Part shown: piece by piece, positions 12,801 to 21,913 of the stretch
Layout: each line of letters begins with the position of its first letter
Numbering within the stretch: position 1 is the first letter of the stretch
Assembly (NCBI RefSeq): GCF_025989125.1
Contig: NZ_JAPDNR010000001.1
Span: 4,012,301-4,076,300, forward strand
From: Chitinophaga nivalis
GTDB lineage: Bacteria > Bacteroidota > Bacteroidia > Chitinophagales > Chitinophagaceae
Reading direction: 5' to 3'
DNA: 64,000 nt
Made by a program: the position numbers and the translations under genes
The notes under the pieces: generated by a model
The model's input: only the letters and a program-made list of their open reading frames with translations
Told to the model about the DNA's origin: nothing
Database searches by the model: none

Positions 12801-15309
12801 ACAAGGACTGACTTATGTAAGCAGTGCACCATCCGCCGGTACTTATAATAGTGGTAGTGGTATCTGGACAGTAGATGCGCTGAAAGGCCAGTCTGCTACC
12901 TTAACGCTGGTGATGACGGCCAATGCTACCGGACCTTACGGCAACATAGCAAGTATCGGTGATCCAAGTAATCCGGATAACCCACGTGATACCGTTGAGC
13001 TGACAGCGTTGTCAATAACGAAGACCGCAGATAAGGCTGCTGTTAAACCAGGTGATAACGTAACGTTTACCGTTACACTGAGAAATGACGGCACAAAAGA
13101 TAGCCTGGGCGTGCAGGTATTAGAACTGCCACAAGGCCTGACATATGTAAGCAGTACTCCATCTGCTGGTACTTATAATAGTGGCACCGGTATCTGGACA
13201 GTAGATGCACTGAAAGGCCAGACAGCTACCTTAACGCTGGTGATGAAAGCCAATGCTACCGGCCCTTACGGTAACGTAGCAAGTATCGGCGATCCAAGTA
13301 ATCCGGATAATCCACGTGATAGTGTGCAGTTTGCAGCATTGTCTATCCGGAAGACCGCAGATAAGGCCAGTGTTAAACCAGGAGATAACGTAACGTTTAC
13401 CGTTACACTGAGAAACGACGGTGCAAAAGACAGCCTGGGAGTGCAGGTATTTGAACTGCCACAAGGCCTGACTTATGTAAGCAGTAATCCATCAGCCGGT
13501 ACTTACAATAACGGCACGGGTATCTGGACAGTAGATGCACTGAAAGGCCAGTCTGCTACCTTAACGCTGGTGATGACAGCCAATGCTACCGGTCCTTATG
13601 GTAACGTAGCAAGTATCGGCGATCCAAGTAATCCGGATAACCCACGTGATAGTGTGCAGTTTGCAGCATTGTCTATCCGGAAAACCGCAGATAAGGCCAG
13701 TGTTAAACCAGGCGATCAGGTAACGTTTACGGTTACGTTGGGCAATAATGGTACAAGAGATAGCCTGGGTGTACGGGTATTTGAGTTGCCGCAAGGGCTG
13801 ACTTATGTAAGCAGTACGTCATCAGCCGGTACTTACAATAACGGCACCGGTATCTGGACAGTAGATGCACTGAAAGGCCAGACAGCGACCTTAACACTCG
13901 TGATGAAAGCCAATGCTACCGGTCCTTATGGTAACGTAGCAAGTATAGGCGATCCGAATAATCCGGATAACCCGCGTGATAGTGTGCGGTTCGCAGCATT
14001 GTCTATCCGGAAGACGGCAGATAAGGTGAATGTTAAACCGGGTGATAATGTAACGTTTACGGTTACACTGAGCAATAATGGCACAAAAGACAGCCTGGGT
14101 GTACGGGTATTTGAACTGCCGCAAGGGCTGACTTATGTAAGCAGTGCTCCATCTGCCGGTACTTACAATAGTGGCACCGGTATCTGGACAGTAGACATAC
14201 TGAAAGGTCAGACAGCTACCTTAACGCTGGTGATGAAAGCCAATGCTACCGGTCCTTACGGTAACGTAGCAAGTATAGGCGATCCGAATAATCCGGACAA
14301 CCCGCGTGATAGTGTTCGGTTCGCGGCATTGTCTATCCGGAAGACGGCAGATAAGGCGGTTGTTAAACCAGGTGATGACGTTACGTTCACGATTACATTG
14401 GGTAACATCAATGGTACAAAAGACAGTCTGGGAGTGCAGGTATTTGAACGGCCACAAGGCTTCACCTATGTAAGCAGTGCACCATCTTCCGGTACTTACA
14501 ATAATGGTACAGGTATCTGGACAGTAGATGCGCTGAAAGGCCGGTCTGCTACCTTAACCCTGGTGATGAAAGCAGGGGCTGTCGGACCATATACGAACGT
14601 GGGTAGTATCGGAGATCCTGATAATCCGGCTAATGAAAGAGATTCGGTTATCATCTCCGGAAACCAGAGTGCTGATCTGTCGGTTGTCAAACAATTAACC
14701 GCCAATCCAGCCTCCCTGGTAGTAGGTAAAAATGCATCCTTTACCATACTGGTTACGAACAAAGGACCTAATCCTGCTACTGGTGTAGTGGTATCAGATG
14801 TGATACCAGACATGCTTTACTCACCAATAGACATTATCACTTCTGCGGGCGAGGCTACTTATGATGTGATCACCAAAAAACTCACCTGGAGATTGAATAC
14901 GCTGGCCGTAAATGAAGCGGCTACCCTGCAATTCAGTGCCCGTATCATCAGTGGTGGTAACTTAATTAATACTGCCACAGTAAAAGGTAATGAGCCTGAT
15001 CCGGATGCGGGTAATAATACATCTTCTACAACAGGGGTTACAATACCAGATGATTTATTCATTCCGAATGTAATCACACCAAATGGTGATGGAAAGAACG
15101 ACCGGTTTGTAATACCTGGACTGGAGAAATACCCGGGTAGTGGTTTGTATATCTATAACCGTTGGGGCAATATGGTATATCAGAGTAAGGACTATGATAA
15201 CAAGTGGACAGGAGATGGTTTGAATGAAGGCACTTACTATTATATACTGAAATTGAACACTCCACAGGGAGAAAGAAATTATAAAGGCTGGATAGAATTA
15301 TTGCGGTAA
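811..15309 (+). CDS. Giant secreted DUF11-repeat adhesin-like protein with T9SS type-B sorting domain
   Basis: This is a 4832-residue protein, probably exported by the Sec system and then by T9SS to the cell surface. A hydrophobic segment near residues 31-41 and an AYA/QS-like cleavage site suggest a signal peptide. Residues ~50-330 look beta-propeller-like. An SdrD-B-like domain follows (~330-430), then a beta-helix-like stretch (~490-870) and a GEVED domain (~1028-1200, ending in DGEVEDYSL). Residues ~1205-4615 are 31 tandem DUF11 repeats of about 110 residues, each with a KPGD..TFT core and [14 protein letters not shown] divergent DUF11 copy comes next. The last ~85 residues ([16 protein letters not shown]...YNRWG) are the gliding-motility-associated/T9SS type-B C-terminal domain. 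PorP/SprF and OmpA partners lie immediately downstream. Role in adhesion or gliding is inferred. The 811 start gives a rather long n-region before the signal core. Confidence 0.93.
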   Translation: MRKRSTPKSIDYVLSFRTSENSGHVPGITRYLLWLLLLLCTGYTKQAYAQSYGFSYSYSNNNIVRIDNVTGNLTNIHNFAPGQITQATALATDLNDDLYFTDKEDPGATLYKFVPNPAPAIGGTLSTIAAALPATFNDVNNVARSLVFGKLATNTAGELFTITNYNGGNTDNLPSRPYVIKLDKNTGAILSADVIPAPPPGVMDITVSGGDIDFSPSGRLFVCGGFGSSAVLWEVDAVTAAIIASKTVPIPGSSFISGIGFDLQGNLVCAASNVAAIVRINASEFLGVNSWPSTSGSIPFTSITVLNPAPGATFGDMGSNTFRIVGRVFEDVNYGGGAGRPTTAAGVAGIGNARVEVYDAAGNLENFTTTTPDGYYAIGLNNNGTYYTRVANGTLRSSRPGSNGTELGIQTFRQERTVSTVLTPISNEVGGRSPATTDPGSGGIGTTTLNTTNFTLSGSVSGAAASVSQVVVGSRNADNIDFGFNFSTIVNVNDAGQGSLRQFIINSNVLGNTGLDQVANSLFDPPAGEETSIFMIPDGTAHPGINKPSQLTAAGGGSTAIFNIATALPAITDAATTIDGRTQTANIGNSQPGVAGHPGALVGVDQLTLPGVQRPEVEIHSNGGVITGLIGGPSTAIRNIAIYGFGTGTAAGGNILLGANNICTENIIGGAAISVNNEPAGTNPGSNIFVGSIATNIINNIITRADFDGIEGGGVGPFGVRSIIISGNEILNNGNNTAAVIGIDGSGISGGRANDSWNISNNSIADNGLDGIVIQLATTVTILNNTIPGNGAVASPTPAQLSSLDNVMLSDVIIGSVSKNIVTGAGSAGISVTGATTSHISQNSTYNNAGLGIDLRPDPAIRNLVLPNDNGDADAGPNQLLNFPVFTAATIVGNNLVLKGFSGPGTTIELFLADRDGSFAPTPPLSPNPLPPAYTNLNGFGEGRTFLLSLKEGGTVGGVTDLDGSTGIYTDDGTGTIGNRTANKFLFKIPLSSLPGTILNSLLTATATDVSISNTSEFSGVVRITAADMGDAPDSYKTLSVSDGPAHAINLNLKIGATVAGKTEAPAVAAGADANPPNGDLNDDGFTPPLPVLATTTTTYTLTFPVTNTTGATANLAGWVDFNRNGVFDATEGITATVANNATTGTLIWNNVNTLITGSGASGGITYARIRLTTDPLTTADPAGFVTDGEVEDYSLMISALTTELHVKKTADKVNVKPGDNVTFTITVSNTGTKDTLGVQVQELPAGFTYSSNTAPTAGTYNSGTGIWTLDVLQGETHTLQLVLTANATGPYMNVVSTGDPNNPNDPKDTTRFVSLRIKKTTNKENVKPGDNVTFTITLDNVNGTKDSLGVQVLELPQGLTYVSSTQSAGTYNSGTGIWTVDALQGQTATLTLLMSANATGPYSNIASVGDPNNPDNARDTVKLTALSITKTADKVNVKPGDNVTFTITLKNDGAKDSLGVQVLELPQGLTFVSSTPSAGTYNSGTGIWTVDALQGQTATLTLVMTANATGPYSNIASVGDPNNPDNPRDSVQFAALSITKTANKANVKPGDNVTFTITLKNDGTKDSLGVQVLELPQGLTYVSSTPSAGTYNSGTGIWTVDALQGQTATLTLLMSANATGPYSNIASVGDPNNPDNARDTVKLTALSITKTADKVNVKPGDNVTFTITLKNDGAKDSLGVQVLELPQGLTFVSSTPSAGTYNSGTGIWTVDALQGQSATLTLVMAANAAGPYSNIASVGDPNNPDNARDTVELTALSITKTANKTNIKPGDQVTFTITLKNDGARDSLGVQVLELPEGLTYVSSTPSAGTYNSGTGIWTVDALQGQTATLTLVMTANAVGPYSNVASVGDPNNPDNPRDSVQFAALSITKTANKANVKPGDQVTFTVTLKNDGTKDSLGVQVLELPQGLTFVSSTPSAGTYNSGTGIWTVDALQGQSATLTLVMSANAAGPYSNLASVGDPNNPDNARDTVELTALSITKTANKANIKPGDQVTFTITLKNDGARDSLGVQVLELPEGLTYVSSTPSAGTYNSGTGIWTVDALQGQTATLTLVMTANAVGPYSNVASVGDPNNPDNPRDSVQFAALSITKTANKANVKPGDQVTFTVTLKNDGTKDSLGVQVLELPQGLTFVSSTPSAGTYNSGTGIWTVDALQGQSATLTLVMSANAAGPYSNLASVGDPNNPDNARDTVELTALSITKTANKANIKPGDQVTFTITLKNDGARDSLGVQVLELPEGLTYVSSTPSAGTYNSGTGIWTVDALQGQTATLTLVMSANATGPYSNVASVGDPNNPDNPRDSVQFAALSITKTANKANVKPGDQVTFTVTLRNDGTKDSLGVQVLELPQGLTYVSSTPTSGTYNSGSGIWTVDALKGQSATLTLVMSANAAGPYSNLASVGDPNNPDNARDTVELTALSITKTANKANIKPGDQVTFTITLKNDGARDSLGVQVLELPEGLTYVSSTPSAGTYNSGTGIWTVDALQGQTATLTLVMSANATGPYSNVASVGDPNNPDNPRDSVQFAALSITKIANKANVKPGDQVTFTVTLKNDGTKDSLGVQVLELPQGLTYVSSTPTSGTYNSGSGIWTVDALKGQSATLTLVMSANAAGPYSNLASVGDPNNPDNARDTVELTALSITKTANKANVKPGDQVTFTITLKNDGAKDSLGVQVFELPEGLTYVSSTPSAGTYNSGTGIWTVDALQGQTATLTLVMTANAAGPYSNIASVGDPNNPDNPRDSVQFAALSITKTANKANVKPGDQVTFTVTLKNDGTKDSLGVQVLELPQGLTYVSSTPTSGTYNSGSGIWTVDALKGQSATLTLVMSANAAGPYSNLASVGDPNNPDNARDTVELTALSITKTANKENVKPGDNVTFTITLKNDGAKDSLGVQVFELPEGLTYVSSTPSAGTYNSGTGIWTVDALQSQTATLTLVMSANATGPYGNVASIGDPSNPDNPRDTVELTALSITKTADKANVKPGDQVTFTVTLRNNGTKDSLGVQVLELPQGLTYVSSAPTAGTYNSGTGIWTVDALKGQSATLTLVMTANATGPYGNVASVGDPNNPDNPRDTVELTALSITKTADKAAVKPGDQVTFTVTLRNDGTKDSLGVQVFELPEGLTYVSSAPSAGTYNSGTGIWTVDALKGQTATLTLVMTANATGPYGNVASIGDPSNPDNPRDSVQFAALSITKTANKANVKPGDQVTFTVTLKNDGTKDSLGVQVLELPQGLTYVSSTPSAGTYNSGTGIWTVDALKGQTATLTLVMTANATGPYGNVASVGDPNNPDNPRDTVELTALSITKTADKAAVKPGDQVTFTVTLRNDGTKDSLGVQVLELPQGLTYVSSAPSAGTYNSGTGIWTVDALKGQTATLTLVMTANATGPYGNVASIGDPSNPDNPRDSVQFAALSITKTANKANVKPGDQVTFTVTLKNDGTKDSLGVQVLELPQGLTYVSSAPSAGTYNSGSGIWTVDALKGQSATLTLVMTANATGPYGNVVSVGDPNNPDNPRDTVELTALSITKTANKAAVKPGDNVTFTVTLRNNGTKDSLGVQVLELPQGLTFVSSTPSAGTYNSGSGIWTVDALKGQTATLTLVMTANATGPYGNVASIGDPSNPDNPRDSVQFAALSITKTANKANVKPGDQVTFTVTLRNDGTKDSLGVQVLELPQGLTYVSSTPSAGTYNSGSGIWTVDALKGQSATLTLVMTANATGPYGNVASVGDPNNPDNPRDTVELTALSITKTADKAAVKPGDQVTFTVTLRNDGTKDSLGVQVLELPQGLTYVSSAPSAGTYNNGTGIWTVDALKGQTATLTLVMTANATGPYGNVASIGDPSNPDNPRDSVQFAALSIAKTANKANVKPGDQVTFTVTLRNDGTKDSLGVQVLELPQGLTYVSSTPSAGTYNSGTGIWTVDALKGQSATLTLVMTANATGPYGNVASVGDPNNPDNPRDSVQFAALSITKTANKANVKPGDQVTFTVTLRNDGTKDSLGVQVLELPQGLTYVSSAPSAGTYNSGSGIWTVDALKGQSATLTLVMTANATGPYGNIASIGDPSNPDNPRDTVELTALSITKTADKAAVKPGDNVTFTVTLRNDGTKDSLGVQVLELPQGLTYVSSTPSAGTYNSGTGIWTVDALKGQTATLTLVMKANATGPYGNVASIGDPSNPDNPRDSVQFAALSIRKTADKASVKPGDNVTFTVTLRNDGAKDSLGVQVFELPQGLTYVSSNPSAGTYNNGTGIWTVDALKGQSATLTLVMTANATGPYGNVASIGDPSNPDNPRDSVQFAALSIRKTADKASVKPGDQVTFTVTLGNNGTRDSLGVRVFELPQGLTYVSSTSSAGTYNNGTGIWTVDALKGQTATLTLVMKANATGPYGNVASIGDPNNPDNPRDSVRFAALSIRKTADKVNVKPGDNVTFTVTLSNNGTKDSLGVRVFELPQGLTYVSSAPSAGTYNSGTGIWTVDILKGQTATLTLVMKANATGPYGNVASIGDPNNPDNPRDSVRFAALSIRKTADKAVVKPGDDVTFTITLGNINGTKDSLGVQVFERPQGFTYVSSAPSSGTYNNGTGIWTVDALKGRSATLTLVMKAGAVGPYTNVGSIGDPDNPANERDSVIISGNQSADLSVVKQLTANPASLVVGKNASFTILVTNKGPNPATGVVVSDVIPDMLYSPIDIITSAGEATYDVITKKLTWRLNTLAVNEAATLQFSARIISGGNLINTATVKGNEPDPDAGNNTSSTTGVTIPDDLFIPNVITPNGDGKNDRFVIPGLEKYPGSGLYIYNRWGNMVYQSKDYDNKWTGDGLNEGTYYYILKLNTPQGERNYKGWIELLR
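4422..14650 (+). repeat. Tandem array of 31 DUF11-coding repeats, ~330 bp each
   Basis: The conserved aacgtttac core recurs every 330 bp (the first two intervals are 333 bp) from about 4476 to 14400. In the centre the copies alternate between two subtypes, ending [10 protein letters not shown] or [10 protein letters not shown], so the higher-order period is 660 bp. Copies up to about 9600 mostly carry PYSN; later copies carry PYGN and often IGDPSNP. The first and last copies are more diverged than the middle ones, the pattern expected from unequal exchange inside an array. Confidence 0.95.
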
Positions 15310-15324
15310 TAAAATCTGATAGTA

Positions 15325-16353
15325 ATGCTTAAAAAACGTGCTATGCGCATATCAATTAATACAAAGCTGTTGCTATTGCTGAGTTTATCAGGATTGATGC
15401 CTGTTTTAGTGAATGGACAACAGAATCTTCAATTCAGTCAGTATGTGTTTAACATGTTGAGCGTAAATCCTGCTTATGCCGGGTATAAGGAAGATTTGTA
15501 TCTGAATGCTACTTACCGCCATCAATGGGTTAGCTTCCCTGGTGCGCCTCAAACAGGATCGGTGTCTTTGGATGGGGTGATCAATTCAAGGGATGAGCGG
15601 GTAGGGCTGGGGGTGCAGGCGATGTTTGACAAGCTGGGCCCCCAGGATGCAGCATCTTTTTACGGCATGTATTCCTACCGCATACCACTGGATGAAGAAG
15701 GAACCCGGCGCTTATGTTTGGGTATAGGCGCTGGGGTTAGTCAGTACTCCGTTGATGGTACAGCCTTGCAGTATAATGATGCCGGAGATCCGTCTGTCCC
15801 CGCAGCGAAGGTTTCTTCGTTTGTACCGGATGCGCGGTTTGGGATTTATTACTATACGCCTAATTTTTATGCAAGTGTTTCTGTGATGGATTTGTTTTCC
15901 TTGTATACGGATAATACAAAGTATTACTGGAGTGGGTATACTTATAAAGTGATCCGCAAAACACAGCACCTGTACCTCACAGCTGGTACACTGATTAATC
16001 TGTCGGAAAAACTTAAATTAAAGCCTTCATTTCTGATTAAGGAAGATTTTAAAGGACCTACCAATCTGGATCTGAATGCCTTTTTACTGATATCAGACCG
16101 TGTATGGCTGGGTGGTTCTTATCGCACCGGTGTACGGTTGTGGAGTAAGTCTCATCTGGACAACGACCTGGAACAACTGGATGCATGGAGCGCCATCGTG
16201 GAAATCTATGCAACGGAACGTTTACGGATAGGCTATGCCTATGATGTTACCATCAGTAAAATGGCTTCTTCCCAGAGTGGCTCTCATGAAATATCACTGG
16301 GCTTCACTTTCCCCAATAAAAAACGCAGGATCATCAGCCCGCGGTATTTTTAA
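15325..16353 (+). CDS. PorP/SprF family type IX secretion system membrane protein
   Basis: This 342-residue outer-membrane protein has a signal peptide (LLLLLSLSGLMPVLVNG, cleaved before QQNLQFSQY). The family hallmark QFSQYVFNMLSVNPAYAGY follows directly, and the rest is beta-barrel-like, ending in F after a charged tail. PorP/SprF proteins assist T9SS export or surface anchoring of type-B CTD substrates, and such genes commonly follow the gene for their substrate. Here the gap to the giant adhesin is 15 bp, which supports a dedicated pair. ATG 15343 is an alternative start 6 codons downstream and would shorten the n-region. Confidence 0.93.
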   Translation: MLKKRAMRISINTKLLLLLSLSGLMPVLVNGQQNLQFSQYVFNMLSVNPAYAGYKEDLYLNATYRHQWVSFPGAPQTGSVSLDGVINSRDERVGLGVQAMFDKLGPQDAASFYGMYSYRIPLDEEGTRRLCLGIGAGVSQYSVDGTALQYNDAGDPSVPAAKVSSFVPDARFGIYYYTPNFYASVSVMDLFSLYTDNTKYYWSGYTYKVIRKTQHLYLTAGTLINLSEKLKLKPSFLIKEDFKGPTNLDLNAFLLISDRVWLGGSYRTGVRLWSKSHLDNDLEQLDAWSAIVEIYATERLRIGYAYDVTISKMASSQSGSHEISLGFTFPNKKRRIISPRYF

Positions 16354-16384
16354 TATTCATGTGAATCATATATAGATACCGTCT

Positions 16385-18361
16385 ATGAAAAAAATATGCG
16401 TAATAATAATACTTTTTCTGCCGTTGTCGCGAGTATGGTCGCAGGAGCAATTATCAGTAGGACGTAAAGCGGCGGAATATTACCAGCGGTATGAATACGC
16501 TAAAGCGGCTGCCTTGTATAAAAGACTGGCCGGCAAAAAAAAGGTGAGTATACTTACCTTGGAGCGGCTGGCAGATAGTTATCGTAAGATGAATGCTTAC
16601 GAAGATGCGGCCAACTGGTACAGCAAACTGTTGACCAGGCCGGATGCTCAACCGGAAGACGGATTATATTATGGAGATATGCTCAAAAGCATGGGGCGTT
16701 ATGAAGAAGCAAAAAACGCTTACGCCCAATACGCACAGAAGTATAACCAGGCAGCACAGGTGGCTAACCGCCAGGCTGGCTGCGATTCTGCCATACAATG
16801 GATAGCGGCGCCCGGTAAAGATAATATCAGTAATGTGGCGCGTTTAAATACCAGTTCTTCCGATTGGGGAGCGACCTACTATCCGAAAGGGATTGTATTC
16901 ATGTCGGATTCCCTGCGTAATGGTATTCTGCATCCTGCCAGCCATATCAATAAAAATGTGTACGGCCGTACCAATCGTCCGTATTACAAGTTATATGTTG
17001 CAGACAGCAACAACTATGGCAACGTATATATCAATGACCTGTCTGCTGCGTTTAACCAATACCGTTATCATATTGGTCCTGTTGCATTTGACGAAGGATA
17101 TAATACGGCTTATTTTACCGTTACTGACCCTGCCCGCCGCATTGCTGTACATAAAGAAAAGTTTAAACCGGGGATCATTATCTACGGTAACCGCCGGCTC
17201 GAACTATTTATCAGCCGCAGGGATTCCAGCGGTAAATGGTCGCAGGCAGTGGCATTTCCCTATAATCGCCCGGACCAGTACTCGCTGGGGCATGCGGCGG
17301 TGAGTGCTGACGGCAGAACTTTATATTTTGCTGCTGATATGCCCGGAGGACAAGGTGGTACGGATATCTGGTATAGCGAAAAACAGGCAGACGGCAATTG
17401 GGGAACACCACAGAATGGCGGCGCCGTCATTAATACACCGGAAGATGAAGCTTTTCCTACCATTGCTGCCGACGGAAATCTGTACTACTCCAGTAAAGGG
17501 TTGCCAGGTATGGGCGGGTACGATATTTTCAAAACCAATGGCGCCCTGGCGCAGTGGAGCAAGCCAGTCAACCTGCGTTATCCGGTTAATTCCGCCGGAG
17601 ATGATTTTTATCTGATAAGCCGGAATAATGGTACCGGATTTTTATCCTCTAACCGTAAGGGAGGAAAAGGGAGCGATGATATTTATGCATGGGCATCGCC
17701 GGAAGAACAACGCATTCCTTTGCTGCCGGTTCCTGGCCTGCAGATACCTTTCGAAGGCAACGTGTGTCCTCCTTTCAGGGCTGCCTGTATATATCTATAT
17801 AACGTACAGCGGGGTATCGGTTGGTGTCTGGCGGTTGAAGCAGACGGTAAGGTCCGGATTAAACTGGAAAGGGAAACAGATTATGTTATCCGTATCCATG
17901 GTGCAGGAGGTAGGGTAGATAGCGTGAAATTCAGTACCCGTGGACTCACCGGATCGGATGTGTTACAGAAAGAAATATGTCCGCAAAATACACTGAGACA
18001 GGGAACTGTTTTTATCCTGAATAACCTGCATTACGACTACGATAAATCGGAGATTCGTCCGGATGCAGCCCTGGTACTGGATAGTCTGGCTGCTATATTA
18101 CGGGAGCATCCTACGATGCGTATCGAATTGAGTGCGCATACAGACAGCCGTGGCAGTGCGAAGTATAACCTGCTGCTGTCTCAGAGAAGAGCAGCCGCAG
18201 CTGTAGCTTACCTGGTAAAGCAGGGGATTGCCCGTAATCGCATGGTTGCAAAAGGTTATGGTAGCAGGCACTTACTGAATAACTGTACAAAGTCTGTAAA
18301 GTGCAGTGATGCGGAGCATGAAGTAAACAGGAGAACAGCCGTGAAAATATTAAGAGAATAA
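16385..18361 (+). CDS. OmpA-family protein with TPR and PD40-like repeats (PorE-like)
   Basis: This 658-residue envelope protein has a signal peptide (IIILFLPLSRVWS). A TPR-like helical region covers about residues 22-130 (AAEYYQRYEYAKAAALYKRL). A WD40-like PD40 propeller follows at ~150-440, with blades such as SADGRTLYFAADMPGGQGG. The C-terminal OmpA domain (~540-658) carries the peptidoglycan-binding signature AHTDSRGSAKYNLLLSQRR. The same order of domains is found in the T9SS component PorE and its paralogues, which tie outer-membrane complexes to peptidoglycan. It lies 31 bp after the PorP/SprF gene and completes an adhesin-PorP-OmpA cassette. Confidence 0.9.
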   Translation: MKKICVIIILFLPLSRVWSQEQLSVGRKAAEYYQRYEYAKAAALYKRLAGKKKVSILTLERLADSYRKMNAYEDAANWYSKLLTRPDAQPEDGLYYGDMLKSMGRYEEAKNAYAQYAQKYNQAAQVANRQAGCDSAIQWIAAPGKDNISNVARLNTSSSDWGATYYPKGIVFMSDSLRNGILHPASHINKNVYGRTNRPYYKLYVADSNNYGNVYINDLSAAFNQYRYHIGPVAFDEGYNTAYFTVTDPARRIAVHKEKFKPGIIIYGNRRLELFISRRDSSGKWSQAVAFPYNRPDQYSLGHAAVSADGRTLYFAADMPGGQGGTDIWYSEKQADGNWGTPQNGGAVINTPEDEAFPTIAADGNLYYSSKGLPGMGGYDIFKTNGALAQWSKPVNLRYPVNSAGDDFYLISRNNGTGFLSSNRKGGKGSDDIYAWASPEEQRIPLLPVPGLQIPFEGNVCPPFRAACIYLYNVQRGIGWCLAVEADGKVRIKLERETDYVIRIHGAGGRVDSVKFSTRGLTGSDVLQKEICPQNTLRQGTVFILNNLHYDYDKSEIRPDAALVLDSLAAILREHPTMRIELSAHTDSRGSAKYNLLLSQRRAAAAVAYLVKQGIARNRMVAKGYGSRHLLNNCTKSVKCSDAEHEVNRRTAVKILRE

Positions 18362-18430
18362 GTTGGCAGTAACTGATCAGTAACAAAAGGAAAAGATTAC
18401 AGGTTTACTTACGTATCAGCGTATTTATAT

Positions 18431-18470
18431 AATAAAAAAACAACGCCCGCCCGGGCGTTGTTTTTTTATT
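18431..18470 (+). terminator. Strong Rho-independent terminator after the adhesin cassette
   Basis: A GC-rich hairpin (CAACGCCCG / CGGGCGTTG, virtually no loop) is flanked by an A-run on the left and a T-run on the right, so it could work in both directions. It lies 70 bp after the OmpA-like gene. Confidence 0.9.
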
Positions 18471-18659
18471 ATACAGCCTGTAAGCGAAACGGAATGGCAT
18501 CGCCTGACTTAAACGGGGCGATGGTGGCGCCTGGACAGGGGGAGCGCCGGCGGGATATCACCTGACTGGTTTGCTTTTGCTCCCTGGCGGATTACCCCAA
18601 AGTATCCATGGATATATTTGTATACTTTTGTGGTATCTGTAAAGTAGTCTCAATAATAC

Positions 18660-19472
18660 ATGAACCATCAAACCTATCCACCGCATCCTGATTTAGCGAC
18701 ACTGGTCGAATGTTATTGGACATTGGAGAGTCCGAAGGAAAAAACACCCGAAAAAAATACCATTGTTCCGGACGGCGCTATGAAAATGATTTTTCACTAC
18801 GGCGATTTGTTCAAACAATATACGGAAGAAGGGAGTAGTATGCTGCCCAGATGCTTTGTCATCGGACAACTAACACGACCGCTTGAGGTAGAACCGACCG
18901 GTGAAACAGGGATCTTTTTTGTTCGTTTTCACCCTTATGGATTTTTGCCTTTTACTACCATCCCGATAAAAGAGATGGAAAATACCGCTGTTCCATTAAC
19001 AACCCTGTTTGAAGATGCGGGCAGGAAAATCGGACAGGAAATTGTAAAGGCATCTTCCGCTGCTGAAAGAATACAATTAATAGAAGCTTTCTTACTAAAC
19101 CGGTTAAGGGATGCTGAAACCATTGACCACATAGTCAAATCAACTGTAGACACCATTCTGACTGCCAACGGCCAGCTTTCTGTAGATGAATTGTCGAAAC
19201 AAACCAATATCCACCGCAGACAATTAGTACGCAAGTTTTCCTCTGCTATAGGTTTAAGTCCGAAACAACTCTCAAAAACCATCAGACTGCAGGCCACGCT
19301 CAAAATGTTGCTGAATAGGAAAGTGACCAGCCTGATTGCGTTGGCTTATGAGGGTGAATATTACGACCAGGCACATTTCATTAAAGACTTCAAAGAATTT
19401 ACAGGACTAACACCTAAAGAATTTTACGGAGATCATTTAAAGATGTCTTTGATTTTTGATACCCCGGAGTAA
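18660..19472 (+). CDS. AraC-family transcriptional regulator (DUF6597-type N-terminus)
   Basis: This is a 270-residue regulator. The N-terminal half (YPPHPDLATLVECYWTLE, then IVPDGAMKMIFHYG) matches the DUF6597 sensor domain. The C-terminal third is an AraC double helix-turn-helix, including LSVDELSKQTNIHRRQLVRKF and the signature ending in FKEFTGLTPKEF. It probably controls the VOC and DUF2461 genes that follow on the same strand, after a 73-bp gap. The ligand is unknown. Confidence 0.9.
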   Translation: MNHQTYPPHPDLATLVECYWTLESPKEKTPEKNTIVPDGAMKMIFHYGDLFKQYTEEGSSMLPRCFVIGQLTRPLEVEPTGETGIFFVRFHPYGFLPFTTIPIKEMENTAVPLTTLFEDAGRKIGQEIVKASSAAERIQLIEAFLLNRLRDAETIDHIVKSTVDTILTANGQLSVDELSKQTNIHRRQLVRKFSSAIGLSPKQLSKTIRLQATLKMLLNRKVTSLIALAYEGEYYDQAHFIKDFKEFTGLTPKEFYGDHLKMSLIFDTPE

Positions 19473-19545
19473 GTTTGTCTCATTTTTACAATTTTATGTT
19501 TCCGGTACCTAATAACTTTGCTACCAGACATAAAATAATATAACA

Positions 19546-19914
19546 ATGGAAAATCTGGTCAACTTCATCGATATACCTGCCACGGACTTTAGCAGAGCGG
19601 TATCTTTTTACAAAGCCATCTTAGGTTTGGACATCAACGAAACAGCGATGTTCGGCACAAAAATGGGTTTCTTCCCCAGCGACGGTACCAACGCATCAGG
19701 GGCCATTGTACAGGGAGACGACTACACGCCTTCAACAACCGGTGTAGTGGCTTACCTGAATGGTGGAAAGGACTTGCAGGTAGTTTTGGACAAAGTAGCC
19801 GCCAACAACGGGCAGGTAATTGTTCCGAAAACACACATCAGTCCCGAAGTAGGATACATCGGTATGTTCATTGATACCGAAGGAAATAAAATGGCTGTCC
19901 ATTCAATCAACTAA
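19546..19914 (+). CDS. VOC family protein (glyoxalase/bleomycin-resistance-like)
   Basis: This 122-residue cytoplasmic protein has the paired beta-alpha-beta-beta-beta motifs of the vicinal-oxygen-chelate fold. The first module starts NFIDIPATDFSRAVSFYKAILG and the second ends GYIGMFIDTEGNKMAVHS. The length is typical for a single-chain VOC protein that dimerises. The final metal-ligand position carries the usual D.EGN.. context. The substrate cannot be deduced. Its ORF ends 5 bp before the DUF2461 gene, so the two are probably co-transcribed. Confidence 0.9.
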   Translation: MENLVNFIDIPATDFSRAVSFYKAILGLDINETAMFGTKMGFFPSDGTNASGAIVQGDDYTPSTTGVVAYLNGGKDLQVVLDKVAANNGQVIVPKTHISPEVGYIGMFIDTEGNKMAVHSIN

Positions 19915-19919
19915 AACAG

Positions 19920-20567
19920 ATGAAAATAACTGCGCTGGACTTCCTGAAAAAGTTAGATAAAAACAACAACCGGGAATGGTTCACAGAACATAAAAGTCTT
20001 TATACCGCCGCGCGCGAAGAGGTGATCGCATTTGTGAATGACCTGATCGGCGAAATAGCCATATTTGATCCGGAAGTAAGTACCATAGATGTGGAGAAAT
20101 CACTTTTTAGGATTTATCGCGATACGCGGTTTTCTCACAACAAGGAACCTTATAAAATCAATTTCGGAGCAAATATAGCAACGGGAAAAGGGAAAGCAGG
20201 ATATTATCTGCATATCCAGCCTGAAAAATCTTTTCTGGCAGGAGGGGCTTATATGCTGGAGAATGAGCAGCTGAAAGTGCTGCGGCAAGAGATTATCTAT
20301 AATGCGGAAGCGTTTCGGAAAATGGTAAGTGAAGCAGGTTTCTGCCGTTATTTCGGCAGTCTGAGCGAAGAGGGGAAGCTAAAACGTGTGCCTGCGGGTT
20401 TTGAAAAAGATGACCCGATGGCGGAATACCTGAAGCTGAAAAATTTTGTAGCGATTCGTCCCATTGCTGATGAAGAATTGTTGGAAAAAAATGCGGCAAA
20501 AAAGCTGGCTGGAATGTATAAATCCCTGAAACCGCTCAAAGACTTTCTCAATGCGCCTTTTTTGTAG
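19920..20567 (+). CDS. DUF2461 domain-containing protein
   Basis: This 215-residue protein belongs to the TIGR02453/DUF2461 family. Hallmarks are FLKKLDKNNNREWFTEHK near the N-terminus, then LFRIYRDTRFSHNKEPYK and a GYYLHIQPEKSFLAGG segment. It has no signal peptide or membrane segment. The family is widespread in Bacteroidota and fungi, and its biochemical role is not established. The start is 5 bp after the VOC gene. Confidence 0.92.
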   Translation: MKITALDFLKKLDKNNNREWFTEHKSLYTAAREEVIAFVNDLIGEIAIFDPEVSTIDVEKSLFRIYRDTRFSHNKEPYKINFGANIATGKGKAGYYLHIQPEKSFLAGGAYMLENEQLKVLRQEIIYNAEAFRKMVSEAGFCRYFGSLSEEGKLKRVPAGFEKDDPMAEYLKLKNFVAIRPIADEELLEKNAAKKLAGMYKSLKPLKDFLNAPFL

Positions 20568-20592
20568 GAGATAGTATGCAGATGGCGCTTTG

Positions 20593-20642
20593 CAAAATAA
20601 GAAAGGTGTCGCTGCTGTAGGAGAGACACTTTTCTTATTTTG
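20593..20642. terminator. Bidirectional terminator between convergent genes
   Basis: An 18-bp inverted repeat (CAAAATAAGAAAGGTGTC and its complement, one G-T wobble) encloses a 14-nt loop. T-rich distal arms lie on both strands. It sits between the DUF2461 gene (plus) and the methyltransferase gene (minus). Confidence 0.88.
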
Positions 20643-20702
20643 AAGCCGCTGTTATTATTGCTGCGCGATGGGTGTATAACCATGAAGTAAAAGGCAAATT
20701 TA

Positions 20703-21449
20703 TTAATCTGCTTTATTTTTCAACCGGCCGCCCACAAAAATCATCTCTTCGCTATCGTGCCGGAACTCATTTAATTGCCAGTCTCCATAAATATGATTTA
20801 CCTGTAATCCGGCAGCGGATAGAAGTGATGTTATTTTTTCCCGGGAAGGAAATGAAATAACTGAGCGGGCCTGCCATAATTTATTCGTGGCGGTTGCTGC
20901 GTAATAGGAGGTGTAGGTCAACGCCGCTGCATTGCCTTCCCAGCTGTTCCACGCCCGTATACTGCCCAGTTGCGGATGATTAAAGTATCGTTGCGATGTT
21001 GCCTCGTCCCACTGTTTCCACTCTTCCGCCAAAGGGTTGCGGGAATCGAATATAAATATGCCATCATCACTTAAATGATGCTGTATTGTCTGAAATAGTT
21101 TTTCCCGGTCTTCATCGGTTAAAAATACCTGGAATACATGCCCGGAGAGTAGGATGAAATCAAATTGCTCCGATAGGCGCAATGTCCGGGCATCAGCTTG
21201 CAGCCACGCTACTTTGTCCGATTTTTCCCGGGCTATTGCCAGCATTTCTGCTGCCACGTCTGTGGCTACGATGTAGTTGTTTGCCTTTGCCAGCCGGACA
21301 GCCAGTGTGCCGGTGCCACAGCCCAGATCCAATATACGCCTGGCGCCCTTCGCCCAATGGACATACGGCTCATTGTCTGATGACCATGGATTGTCGTAAT
21401 CATAAAACTGCACCAGTGATGAATCCTGATATAACCTGTCTGCGCTCAT
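20703..21449 (-). CDS. Class I SAM-dependent methyltransferase
   Basis: This is a 248-residue enzyme using the ATG at 21449 (MSADRLYQDSSLVQFYDYDN). The frame stays open up to 21518, but the added 23 residues look like untranslated leader. The Rossmann motif I is RILDLGCGTGTLAVRLA, followed by a D in FDFILLSGHVF and IFIFDSRNPLAEEW. This is the Methyltransf_25 type with an unknown small-molecule substrate. It stands alone between a shared terminator and an intergenic region. Confidence 0.88.
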   Translation of the reverse strand: MSADRLYQDSSLVQFYDYDNPWSSDNEPYVHWAKGARRILDLGCGTGTLAVRLAKANNYIVATDVAAEMLAIAREKSDKVAWLQADARTLRLSEQFDFILLSGHVFQVFLTDEDREKLFQTIQHHLSDDGIFIFDSRNPLAEEWKQWDEATSQRYFNHPQLGSIRAWNSWEGNAAALTYTSYYAATATNKLWQARSVISFPSREKITSLLSAAGLQVNHIYGDWQLNEFRHDSEEMIFVGGRLKNKAD

Positions 21450-21913
21450 ATATGCTGTTACTTTTAATTCCCTGCAAATTTTTATGCCAATAGTTTCCCT
21501 GGTTTTCCTGTGCAGCAAATAATTATTTTACTTTTCCGGAAAGTACAAAAAAGGGTTTACATTATACGGATATCATGGATTAATGGCGTTATGGCTGGAT
21601 GTCTGCTACCGGATTTGATAATTCCGGAAAGTAAGTTGGTTAATGGTAGGTTACGGATATTTTAAAGAGACCTGTTTTGTTATGGAGATACCCACCTGTT
21701 TTGTAAGGATGTGATATATTATGGCGTAGCAGCTGTTGGCCTGTTGTCATAATGCATTTGTGCTCCGCTACATTTGTACCCGTAATAGATTACGTGCAGC
21801 GGGGATCCTACTTCCTGTACCCCTGATGCAACAGTTGCCAAAGCATCGCTGCACATTTTCCTGTAGATGAAAACACCGTAACCCGATTTTGTTAATCATG
21901 CTAAAAACCCACT
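21450..21913. other. Intergenic region with a 12-bp direct repeat
   Basis: This region lies between divergently transcribed genes and no gene is visible. The sequence TTCCGGAAAGTA occurs at 21534-21545 and again at 21622-21633. Each copy contains the palindrome TTCCGGAA, so the pair could be a regulator site, but nothing ties it to a known factor. Confidence 0.35.

Noticed and set aside
10416..14457. A series of antisense reading frames of 65-78 codons spaced about 330 bp apart
   Set aside because: They are the reverse strand of the DUF11 repeats and show repeat-imposed composition, with no independent coding signs.
4422..14650. Regular repeats that could be mistaken for CRISPR or a satellite array
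   Set aside because: The period is 330 bp (110 codons), the frame is unbroken and the translation is a DUF11 repeat; there are no spacers.
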